Assembly (NCBI GenBank): GCA_015698045.1
Contig: BLAL01000160.1
Coordinates: 1,054,001 to 1,118,000 of the forward strand
DNA from: Rhizophagus clarus
Lineage: Eukaryota; Glomeromycota; Glomeromycetes; Glomerales; Glomeraceae
DNA: 64,000 bases
Direction: 5' to 3'
The notes below the pieces were generated by a model that made no database searches, had not been told where the DNA came from, and was given only the letters and a program-made list of their open reading frames with translations. Shown one piece after another: positions 37,475-47,405 of this stretch. Within the stretch, counting starts at the first letter, position 1. Each line of letters starts with the position of its first letter. Both the position numbers and the translations under genes were made by a program.

Positions 37475-37576
37475 ATTCGAGAACTTTTGGATAGGGAAAA
37501 CTATAAGTTTTTTGAAAAAAGTGTTAGCTAAAAAAATGGACAGAGTGATCAGCAGAAAAAGGAGCGCAGATCGTTC

Positions 37577-37591
37577 AGAATTTAAATTCAA
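37577..37591. repeat. 15-bp target-site repeat, right edge of LINE array
   Basis: AGAATTTAAATTCAA, identical to 13027-13041. Beyond it the host gene resumes with ATTAACCAATCC. Confidence 0.85.
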
Positions 37592-38008
37592 ATTAACCAA
37601 TCCATTTAATTGAATCAGAATAAATAGAATATTTCAGATGAGAGTTTCTGGGTAACAGTGCAGCCAAAAGTGGAGGAACCTCGTCAGGGATTACCATGTA
37701 AGTAAATAAATAAAATTACATTCATATAAATTAAATGTATTTATCGAATATTCAAACTGATTTTGATATTTAGAACTATGTCCTTTATCGTAATGGTAAC
37801 CCTGGACGGCAGCTGTGGACGCGTACTGGCCAAAGATATTATCGCGAATTTAGAACAAGATTTTGGGAGAGGCCGGGTAATTATACTATAATAAAATTTA
37901 TAATTAATATTTACGTTCATGTTTTAAATTTGATAAATTTGATCAATTTTAGTCACGCGTAATGATCGTAGGAGAAGGAGAAACTTATCTACGTATCGTA
38001 GAAGATAA

Positions 38009-38400
38009 TTATTTTTATTTTTTTATTTATTAAGTGAGTAGCTAGGCCTAGTCCGTATCAAATATCGGCTGCAGACTCACGTTTTTTTTGGGCTGTGACT
38101 GATACTGACGTCCACGCCATACAGCCTGGGTACTATTTTATAAAATAGTAGCGAACAAGTATCAAATGTGTATTTTTTTATTAAGTTATAATAAAAATTA
38201 GAATTTACTTTAATTTTAACATAAAAATTGTAAATGATAAAAATTCGTAAATTAAAATAAATTTGTTTTCCCAAACTTAAAAAAAAAGGTGTTTATATAA
38301 AAGAAAAGGTGTTTATATTATTTTTGATTATTCAATAGTATCACATGCCCCTTGTATACGTTCTACTGCATACGCAGCTTTAATGATCGAATAGTAATAT
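38009..38400. other. Spacer with small inverted repeats
   Basis: 3' flank of the split gene. It contains a short hairpin, tactattttataaaatagta (about 38,131-38,150), and a GGCTGT...ACAGCC inverted pair around 38,092-38,127. No gene is seen. Confidence 0.5.
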
Positions 38401-39000
38401 TAAATTTTCAAAATATTTTAACCGTAATATTACGCAGGTTTACAGTCTCGTAAATTTTCAAAATATTTTAACCGTAATATTACGCAGGTTTACAATCTCG
38501 TAAATTTTTAAAATATTTTAACCGTAATATTACGCAGATTTACAATCTTGTAAATTTTCAAAATATTTTAACCGTAATATTACGCAGGTTTACAGTCTCG
38601 TAAATTTTTGAAATATTTCAACCGTAATATTACGCAGGTTTACAGTTTCGTAAATTTGCAGAATATTTTGACTGTAATATTACGCAGGTTTACAGTTTCG
38701 TAAATTTTTGAAATATTTCAACCATAATATTACGCAGGTTTACAGTCTCGTAAATTTTCAAAATATTTTGACCATAATATTGCGTAAATCTTACGATATT
38801 GAAAACTTGCGTAATATTTTGACTGTAATATTGCGTAAATTTAACAATATTGAAAACTTGCGTAATATTTTGACCGTAATATCACATAAATCTTACGAAA
38901 TTGTAAACTTATGTAATATTTCAAAATTTTTCGAAATATTATGCCATAAACTTTCGTAAACTTACAAAATCGTAAACTTACGCAATTTTTCACCCTATAA
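38401..39000. repeat. 50-bp tandem array (TAATATTACGCAGGTTTACA)
   Basis: Exact 50-bp period from 38,401 to about 38,800 (about eight units, each with accgtaatattacgcagg), then degenerate TTACG/CGTAA repeats to about 39,000. It ends in the box caccctataaaatttcatga, the inverse of the box at about 10,709. It has no spacers of unique sequence, so it is not a CRISPR array. Confidence 0.85.
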
Positions 39001-40713
39001 AATTTCATGATGAGTTTTGCGATTTACTGAACTAAATTACTGAATCAATTTAACTAAATAATATAATAAAAAAATGTTGTGAAATGTTTTTTATTAGTTA
39101 TTTTGATAAAACAAACCATTTCGTAACAGTGTTTTATCACTTTAATTAAGAAATGTTGCGAAACATTTTTATTCATTAATCTAATAAAAAAATAACTATT
39201 CGCAACTTTTTTCTTGTTATTTTAATAAACAATATTGCGAAACATTAATTGGATAAAAAAAATCGTTCGCAACAGTTTTTTATCAACATAATTATAAAAC
39301 CATTACGAAAAGTTTTGTTAGTTAATTTTAATAAAAAAACATTTTGCAACATTTTTTTTGTCACTTTAATAAAACCGTTGCAAAATGTTTTTATGAGTTA
39401 ATTTTAATAAAAAAAACATTTTGCAACTTTTTCTTGTCACTTTAATAAAAATGTTGCGCAACATTTTTATTAGTTAATTTTAATAAAAAAATGTTTCGCA
39501 ACATTTTTTTTGTTGCTTTAATTAAAAAACGTAATGAAACGTTTTTTATCAATTAATTTAATAAAAAAAATATATTGCAAAACATTTGAGTTAATTTTAA
39601 TAAAAAAATGTTTCGCAACATTTTTTTTTGTTGCTTTAGTTAAAAAATGTTGCAAAACATTTTTTATCAGTTAATTTAATAAAAAAAATGTTTCGCTACA
39701 TTTTTTTTGTTATTTTAATTAAAAAATGTTGCAAAATGTTTTTTATCAGTTAATTTAATAAAAAAATGTTTCGCTATGTTTTTTTTTGTCTCTATAATAA
39801 AAATGTTGTAAAACATTTTTATGAGTTAATTTTAATAAAAAAAACATTTCGCAACATTTTTTTATTACTTTAGTTAAAAAATATTACGAAATATTTTTTA
39901 TCAGTTAATTTAATAAAAAAAATGTTTCGCTACATTTTTTTTGTCTTTATAATAAAAATGTTGTGAAACATTTTTATGAGTTAATTTTAATAAAAAACGT
40001 TTTGCAACATTTTTTTTGTTATTTTAATTAAAAACATTGCGAAACATTTTTTAACAGTTAGTTTAATAAAAAAATGTTTCGCTACATTTTTTTTTGTTAC
40101 TTTAGTTAAAAAATATTACGAAATATTTTTTATCAGTTAATTTAATAAAAAAATGTTTCGCTACATTTTTTGTTGTCTCTATAATAAAAATGTTGTGAAA
40201 CATTTTTATGAGTTAATTTTAATAAAAAAAACGTTTTGCAACATTTTTTTTTGTTGTTTTAATTAAAAAATGTTGTGAAATGTTTTTTAACAGTTAGTTT
40301 AATAAAAAAAATGTTTCGCTATATTTTTTTTGTTGCTTAGTTAAAAAACGTTGCAGAACATTTTTTATCAGTTAATTTAATAAAAAAATATTTCACAACG
40401 TTTTTTTTGTTGCTTTAATTAAAAAATGTTGTGAAATGTTTTTTAATAGTTAGTTTAATAAAAAAAATGTTTCGCTACATTTTTTTTGTTGCTTTAGTTA
40501 AAAAATATTGTGAAATGTTTTTATCAGTTAATTTAATAAAAAAACTATTTCGCTACATCTTTTTTTGTCTCTATAATTAAAAAACGTAGTGAAACGTTTT
40601 TTATTAGTTGATTTAATAAAAAAACATTTCACAACATTTTTTTGTTGCTTTAATTAAAAAACGTTGTGAAACATTTTTTATCAGTTAATTTAATAAAAAA
40701 AATATTTCGCAAC
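39001..40713. repeat. Palindromic tandem array (TTTCGCAACATTTTT family)
   Basis: About 1.7 kb of degenerate units of roughly 70-80 bp alternating aatgtttcgcaacattttt and its complement-like aaaatgttgcgaaacattt with (A)n/(T)n and ttaatttaataaa spacers. Strong self-complementarity. The same array resumes at 43,290 after an inserted element. Confidence 0.8.
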
Positions 40714-43289
40714 TAGGATTCCGCACAGATCGGATCAGATCAGATTTTACCAGATTTAAATCTGATCTGACAGATCTAGATCTATCAATTTTAAATCTGG
40801 ATCCGCAATTTAGATATATATTTGAAATCTGAATCTGATCTACAGACCTAAATTTAAAATCCGGATCTGATTTGAGTTTGATCTGAATCTGACCTGAATC
40901 TGATCCGAATCTGATCAAATTCAGATTTAGATAACAATAAAAAAAAAATGATTTTACGCTTTTTTAAAATCGTTAACAGTTAATAAAAAAACGATTCTAC
41001 ATTTTTTTTAAAAAATCGTTTTAATGAAAGAACGATTTTTAACGTATTTTTTAAAAATCGTTTTAATAAAAAAATGATTTTTAACAGTTTTTTTTAAAAA
41101 TCATTTATATAAAAAAATGATTTTTAACGGATTTTTTTAAAAATTGTTTTAATAAAAAAATGATTTTTAACGGGGTTTTTTAAAAATCGTTTTAATAAAA
41201 AAATGATTTTTAACGGGGTTTTTTAAAAATCGTTTTAATAAAAAAACAATTTTTAACGGTTTTTTTTAAAAATTGTTTTAATAAAAAAACAATTTTTAAC
41301 GGTTTTTTTTAAAATCGTTTTAATAAAAAAATGATTTTTAACAGTTTTTTTTAAAATCGTTTAATAAAAAAATGATTTTTAACAGTTTTTTTTAAAATCG
41401 TTTAATAAAAAAATGATTTTACGCTTTTTTAAAATCGTTTAATAAAAAAAATGATTTTACATTTTTTTTTAAAATCGTTTTAATGAAAGAACGACTTTAA
41501 CAGTTCTTTTTAAAATCATTTTAATAAAAAAATGATTTTAATGGTTTTTTAGAATCGTTTAATAAAAAAATGATTTTAATGGTTTTTTTAGAATCGTTTA
41601 ATAAAAAAATGATTTTACGTTTTTTTTAAAAATTGTTTCAATGAAAGAACGACTTTAACAGTTCTTTTTAAAATCGTTTTAATAAAAAAATGATTTTAAC
41701 GGTTTTTTTAGAATCGTTTAATAAAAAAAAATGATTTTACGTTTTTTTTCAAAATCGTTTTAATAAAAAACGATTTTACGCTTTTTTAAAATCGTTTAAT
41801 AAAAAAAAACAATTTACATTTTTATTTAAATCGTTTTAATGAAAGATGATTTTAACAGTTTTTTAAAATCGTTTAATAAAAAAAAACTGATTTTACGTTT
41901 TTTTAAAATCATTTTAAATAAAAAAAATGATTTACATTTTTTAAAAAAATTGTTTTAGTAAAAAACGGTTTTTGACGTTTTTTTTTTTAAAAAAATCGTT
42001 TAATAAAAAACAATTTTAACTTTTAAAAAAAATTGTTTAATAAAAAAACGATTTTTAACATTTTTTTTAAAATCGTTTTAATAAAAAAAAATGATTTTAC
42101 ACTTTTTAAAATTGTTTACCAAAAAAAATAATTTTACTTTTTTTTTAAAATCAGTTTAATAAAAAAACGATTTTACGCTCTTTTAAAATCATTTAATAAA
42201 AAAAAACAAGTTTACGTTTTTTTTTAAAATCGTTTTAATGAAAAAATGACTTTAACAGTTTTTTTTAAAATTGTTTTAATAAAAAAATGATTTTAATGGT
42301 TTTTTTAGAATCGTTTAATAAAAAAACAATTTTATGTTTTTTTTCAAAATCGTTTTAATGAAAGTACTTATTTTTTAAAAAAATCGTTTTAATAAAAAAT
42401 GATTTTACGTTTTTTTAAAATCGTTTAATAAAAAAAAATGATTTACATTTTTATTTAAAACGTTTTAATGAAAGAACAATTTTAACAGTTTTTTAATAAT
42501 CGTTCAATAAAAAACAATTTTAACTTTTTTTTAAAAAAATTGTTTAATAAAAAACGATTTTTAACTGTTTTTTAAAATCGTTTTAATAAAAAAAAATGAT
42601 TTTACGCTTTTTAAAATCGTTTAACAAAAAAAAAATGATTTTACCTTTTTTTTAAAATCGTTTTAATAAAAAAAACGATTTCAACGTTTCTTTTAAAAAT
42701 TGTTTTAATAAATAAAAAACGATTTTAACAGATTTTTCCTAAATTGTTTAATAAAACAAAACAATTTAACATTTTTTCTAAATCGTTTATTTAAAAAATA
42801 ATTTAACGTTTTTTCCATTAATAAACAGTGTTATTCAAAAAAAAATGCCGATTTCAGCATTTTTTTTCATAAAGTAATGTGAAAGACCGCCATTTTGGCA
42901 TGTTTAATAAGTCGCAGTTCTGTTCTGGCATTTTTTTTGAAATTTTATAAATAAAAACGCAGAATTGCCTGTTCTGATGTTTGTTTTTTGCAACTTGGTA
43001 TGTAAAAAACGTTGGAACCATCTGTTCCGACGTTTCTTTTGCAACTTCATATATATAAAACGCCAGAATTATCTGTTCTGGCGTTTTCTTTTACAATTTT
43101 ATAAACAATAATGCCTGGATTAACAGATCTTATGATCTGATCCAGATTCAATTCGATAGATTCGGATTATATAATTTCAAATCTGAATCTGAACTTCAAA
43201 TTCAAATTTGGAATCTGAATCCAATCCGCGGATTATAATACTATAATCTGATCTGGATTCGACCAGATCAGATTTTTTGCGGAACTCTA
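40714..43289. mobile_element. Foldback-like, possibly hAT-type non-autonomous element, 2.6 kb
   Basis: The ends are TAGGATTCCGCA (40,714) and, inverted, TGCGGAACTCTA (43,278-43,289). Flanking sequence is ttcgcaac on the left and tttgcaac on the right, compatible with an 8-bp target duplication. Both ends carry dense GATCTGA/GATCAGAT subterminal repeats (40,725-40,930 and 43,120-43,275) in inverted arrangement. The interior is a 1.9-kb array of ATGATTTTTAACGG and TTTTTTAAAATCGTTTTAA units (about 40,940-42,830), then about five 60-bp units around TTCTGGCGTTTT (42,840-43,115). No open frame and no transposase. Confidence 0.68.
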
Positions 43290-43805
43290 TTTGCAACATT
43301 TTTTTTGTAGCTTTAATAAAAAATGTTGCAAAACGTTTTTGTTAATTAATTTTAATAAAAAAACGTTTTGCAATGTTTTTTTTGTCACTTTAATAAAAAT
43401 GTTGCAAAACATTTTTATAAGTTAATTTAATAAAAAAAAACGTTTTGCAACATTTTTTTGTCATTTTAATTAAAAATATTGCGAAACATTTTTTATTAGT
43501 TAATTTAATAAAAAAAAGATTCGCAACTTTATTTTTGACACTTTAAATAAAAAATGTTGTAAAACGGTTTTATAGATGATTTGATTTGGTAAAAAAATAC
43601 CAAAATAGTTTTGCGATGTTTTTTTTACTAAAAATGGTTTTTAATATCAGTAAATCAGTTCAGTTTTCAGTAATTATCGATTGGTTTCGATAATCATCAA
43701 TACTGATACTAATCAGTTTCAGTAATCATCAATACTGATACTGATCAATTTGGTTCAGTATCAGTTTTTGTAAAACTGAACTGAACTGAACTGATCAGAG
43801 CCCTA
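43290..43805. repeat. Right part of outer array and TAGGG/CTGATCAG terminus
   Basis: The TTTTGCAACATTTTT array continues to about 43,600. Then several ATCAATACTGATACTGATC copies lead to CTGAACTGAACTGATCAG and the terminus AGCCCTA at 43,805. Read inverted, this is TAGGGCTCTGATCAGTT, matching the end at 10,456. Confidence 0.7.
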
Positions 43806-44343
43806 TTTATTCTTAAACGGTATAGTAGGAAGCCTATCTATAAAATTATTTAAAAAATAAGGAAAACAAAAAAATAATAAAGAAAAATTCTACAATCTAG
43901 TGAAACAAAAATATTATATAATGAAATTTGCAATAAATTTATAAAAATAATCAGAATAAGAATTATCCTGTTATATATTAATAATATCTTTGAACTTAAG
44001 AAAACTCATTTTTAATACTTATAAAGCTGATTTTGTTAGTAAAATAATGAGTAAAAGCAAAAATAAAAAAATTTTTCTTTCATGAAAATTTGGTTTACAG
44101 ATCTACAGAAAAACAAAAGTGATAATTTCAATAATTCATTTTTTAATTTTCTATTATATCAAATAATTTTTTTTCACATTAATTTATTTGTAAATATAGG
44201 ATTCTGGATATCTCTGATATATATCTTAGCAATTAAACCAAATTTAGCTTAAGGTCATAATTTAAGTTTTAGCAAATTAAATCAAATTTAGCGATATATT
44301 ATGTATTGAGTTTTTACAAATTATATTAATTTTTATAAAGTTA
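43806..44343. other. AT-rich spacer, no gene
   Basis: No exon, RNA gene or convincing repeat is seen between the array terminus and the hairpin element. Confidence 0.6.
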
Positions 44344-45038
44344 CACTTCTACACCAAAAGTTTAGGACCACTCTATTTTTAATAATATTAGATAAAATTT
44401 CATAGCTAGTTATAGGAATTTTTTTTTAAAAAAATTTTTATATTGTTAATTTTTTAATTAAATATAAAATTAATATTTTAGTACTTAAAATTTACATACT
44501 ATAAGGTTTTCTTTTTAATGGTAAATTTCTAACTTTTTATTAGAGTAGTTACATTAAAATAAGTATAAAATTTTGATTGTTTAGCTGATAGTAAAGTTAT
44601 ATTTTGAATTTTGTAAAGATCAGGCTAGCAGTTATTAAGAAATCAATTGTTAAAGATTGACAATTTATATATAAAGTAGTATAAAGTAATGATTTTTACA
44701 TATAACAATTGTTGATCTTTAATGATTGATTTCTCAATAACTGCTAGCCTGATCTTTATAAAATTCAAAATATAACTTTATTATCAGCTAGACAATCAAA
44801 ATTTTACACTTATTTTAATGTAACTACTCTGATTAAAAAGTTAGAAATTTACTATTAAAAAGAAAACCTTATAGTATGTAATTATTTAAGTACTAAAAGT
44901 CTAAAATATTAATTTTATATTTAATTAAAAAATTAACAATATAAAAATTTTTTTAAAAAAAAATTCTTATAACTAGCTATGAAATTTTATCTAATATTAT
45001 TAAAAATAGGATGATCCTAAACTTTTAGCGTGGGAGTG
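44344..45038. mobile_element. 695-bp hairpin MITE (Tc1/mariner-like ends), TA duplications
   Basis: Two arms of about 320 bp are near-perfect inverted repeats around a loop of about 45 bp centred near 44,690. The ends are CACTTCTACACCAAAAGTTT on the left and, inverted, CACTCCCACGCTAAAAGTTT on the right, each flanked by TA (44,342-44,343; 45,039-45,040). No coding capacity. The arms differ by scattered substitutions and small indels, so it is not an assembly palindrome. Confidence 0.85.
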
Positions 45039-45480
45039 TATATATATATTTTAGACAAATTTGATACTTTTTAAAAAATAAAAAAAATATATAGTATTAT
45101 ACATTTTTTGCAAAATTGGTTTAACTGATCTAAAATAAAAAAATCATATTTTAAAATTAAAAATCACTTAAATAATAAATAATTGAAAGTATAAAAGTTA
45201 GTCATATTTTACAAGTATTAATCTAATCATCCTAAAATTTTTATTATAGGTAAATTCAATCTGCTAAATAACTTTACTTAAGTGAAAAAAGGTAATTTTA
45301 TTTGATTAAAGTGGTGAAATCACATACTAAAATTGCAAAATAAATTTTTGCAAAAAATTAATATGGGCCAGTGCAAAAAGATTCGTACATCAGATATTGC
45401 ATTGATAAAAAAATTTTTACTATATAAATTTTTTTTTTTATTTAATTATTATCAGTACATATTGGAAAAGATATGATATG
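45039..45480. other. AT-rich spacer, no gene
   Basis: Nothing recognisable apart from A/T-rich low-complexity sequence. Confidence 0.6.
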
Positions 45481-46821
45481 TAAATATTATGTTATATCAC
45501 GTGATCATCATCAGAATTACTATAAGACACAATGTGAAAATGGGGGTTTAAGGACTGAAGGTCTGGCCCCTACTGAAACATTGTGTGTGTGGGCCACAGA
45601 ATGTTAAAAATAATATCGATTTTTCTTATTATATTAAAAGAGCTTCTATCAGCTTTAGAATCTTAATTTCAATATTATATTTCTTAATTCTGTGTGGCTT
45701 TTCCAACCTCAACCTCAAAAAGCATATCAATTTTTATTAATATATTAGAAAAGCTTCTAATGGCTCTAGAATTTTAATTTATATATCAATTTTTCAGTTA
45801 TATTTATTAAATCTAATGAAAATTATTATATCAGGAATTGATTCTGCACGAGTTAGCTTTTTAAATAGCATATTTACTACTTAAGTCTAACAAAAATAAG
45901 TCTAACTGTCCTTATTACCCCATAAATAAGTCTAACGAAAAAATAAATCTAACGAAATTAAGTCTAACTGTCCTTATTACCCCATAAATAAATCTAACAA
46001 TTTTCTTAAATCTAACAAAAATAAATATATCAGGAATTGATTCTACAAGGATTAGCGCATTAATTAGCATATTTATTAAAAAGTCTAACAAAAAATAAGT
46101 TTAACGATCTTTATTACTCCCTAAATAAATCTAACGAAAAATTAAGTCTAACAAAAATATGTCTAACGGTCCTTATTATCTCATAAATAAATCTAACAAA
46201 AAATCATGTGACTTTTAAATCTAACGAACTTTTCTATATACAAGAATGACTTCTATATAAGCTAATTCATTAAGTTAAAAAAGTCTAACAAGATTTTTGT
46301 CCCAACTTTTCCTTAATCAAGAATGGGTTTAATGCAGGCTAGCTTATTAAATAGCATATTTTATATAAAAGTCTAACGAAATATCATTCTATAAAAATCC
46401 AGAAGAAATCTGTAGAATTGTCCCAACTTTTCCTTAGTTAAGAACAGGTTCTGCGCAGGATAGCTTAATAAATAGCATATAAATTAATAAAAAATTTAAG
46501 TTTAATAATTCTGTCCTGCTGGGAATTTTATAAGTCTAACGAAAAGTATATATCAGGAATTGACTTCGTGCTGGCTAACTTCTTATCTAATACATAATTC
46601 ATTTAAGTCTAACAATTCCGCCCTATTGGGAATAAATAAATCTAACGAAAAAATCAATATCCTTACTGTAAAAATCCAGAAAAAATCCTTAATCAAGAAC
46701 AGATTCTGTACAAGCTGGCTCATCAAATAGCATATTAATCATAAAAGTTTAACGAAAAAAATATAAGAAGTAAGTCTAACGAAAATTTGCCAGTATAGAG
46801 TTAGCCAAAGTCATTTTTCAT
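45481..46821. repeat. AAGTCTAAC minisatellite with GGAATTGATTCT landmark
   Basis: From about 45,880 to 46,790 the hexamer TCTAAC recurs dozens of times, often as aaataagtctaacgaaaaa. A longer landmark, caggaattgattct followed by gttagc and aatagcatatt, recurs at about 45,833, 46,028, 46,318, 46,437, 46,553 and 46,690 in diverged form. A separate pair of about 60-bp repeats (ttctatcagctttagaat) is at about 45,613 and 45,725. No gene is seen. Confidence 0.7.
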
Positions 46822-47199
46822 TTATTCTGGCCAGCAACTATCACAATATTCTCCTTCTTCTAATTTTATTAGATGGAAGTATTCCCTGCAGAGAGTAATA
46901 TTTAGCTTTGTAAGCGCATCTCTATGGGTAACCATTAATTCCTCAAAAGTTCTTTCTCGCATCTCTAATCGAAGTCTTTCTTGTAACTCTGATTGAAGTC
47001 TATTATAATGTCAGGTAACATAGTATCCTCTGATATGTAATGGGTATCGTCCACAAGCTGAAGCAGTAGGTTTACCACAATCAGAAAAAGGTATACGTTT
47101 TTTAGCCTTCCAATGGAATTGACATTTGGGCCTAGTACTAGCATTCCCATAAGCCTTTCCAGTATTGCGAAGAAATGGGCAGGAATATTCACCGATCAT
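46822..47199 (-). pseudogene. Cysteine-rich protein relic of unknown function, one internal stop
   Basis: Reads MIGEYSCPFLRNTGKAYG, then FSDCGKPTASACGRYPLHIR and GYYVT, then TGA at about 47,011. The frame continues as an acidic/basic helical segment ending EYCDSCWPE and TAA at 46,822-46,824. Paired Cys motifs (DCGKPTASACG; CDSC) suggest metal binding. The stop would arise from CGA by one transition. It lies 200 bp upstream of, and divergent from, the DNA polymerase relic. I do not recognise the family. Confidence 0.5.
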
Positions 47200-47405
47200 C
47201 CTATTTTATATCACTAAATATCAAAAGAATAACTAATAAATAGTTAATGCTTCAGTTTTGGAAAGATAGTTAAAACCGTTTTGGCAAGCCTGCAAACGCC
47301 GTCTTCACTGATCGAAAAGTGATAGGTACATAAGAAATAAATAATTAAAGAAAAAATTATATAAGCAAGTAATAGCGTGACGGTTAGAGCTAACTAATAT
47401 AGCAA

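Larger units (their letters stand above)
29405..37576 (-). mobile_element. LINE copy 3 (youngest-looking), full length about 8.2 kb
   Basis: Third copy and the least damaged: 5' UTR about 102 nt, intact ORF1, 49-nt gap, ORF2 in one frame of 1,879 codons interrupted only twice, and a 257-nt 3' UTR with no poly-A. Its 5' edge abuts the right-hand 15-bp target repeat and then host gene sequence. Layout and motifs fit a Tad/I-like LINE; the exact clade needs an RT tree. Confidence 0.94.
12834..38008 (+). pseudogene. Trihelix/Myb-like gene split by a 24.5-kb LINE array
   Basis: The 5' part (12834-13001) encodes MPRYTRSRRS, then HWNWAMMDELVDIRRDRN and SRYDFWDSVTNRF, the first two helices of a trihelix/Myb-like DNA-binding fold. 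The 3' part lies beyond the LINE array. A segment ending at 37697 reads QCSQKWRNLVRDYH, the third helix, and is joined by good GT-AG introns to exons 37774-37876 and 37953-38008, which ends with a basic RRRRR tail and TAA. The array sits in what was an AT-rich intron of roughly 100 bp. A TAA (37653-37655) lies in frame just before QCSQKW. It could be removed if the acceptor is the CAG at 37656-37658, otherwise it is a nonsense change. Either way a 24.5-kb insert makes normal expression unlikely. The family match is by pattern only. Confidence 0.65.

Noticed and set aside
38401..38800. CRISPR-like regular 50-bp array
   Set aside because: No unique spacers; the whole unit is repeated, and the context is a eukaryotic genome.
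40685..40918. 77-codon minus-strand open frame (Ile/Arg/Ser/Asp-rich)
   Set aside because: It translates the GATCTGA subterminal repeats of the nested element.
44344..45038. Assembly-artefact explanation of the hairpin
   Set aside because: The arms differ by scattered substitutions and small indels, and the ends carry TA duplications, as expected of a real MITE.
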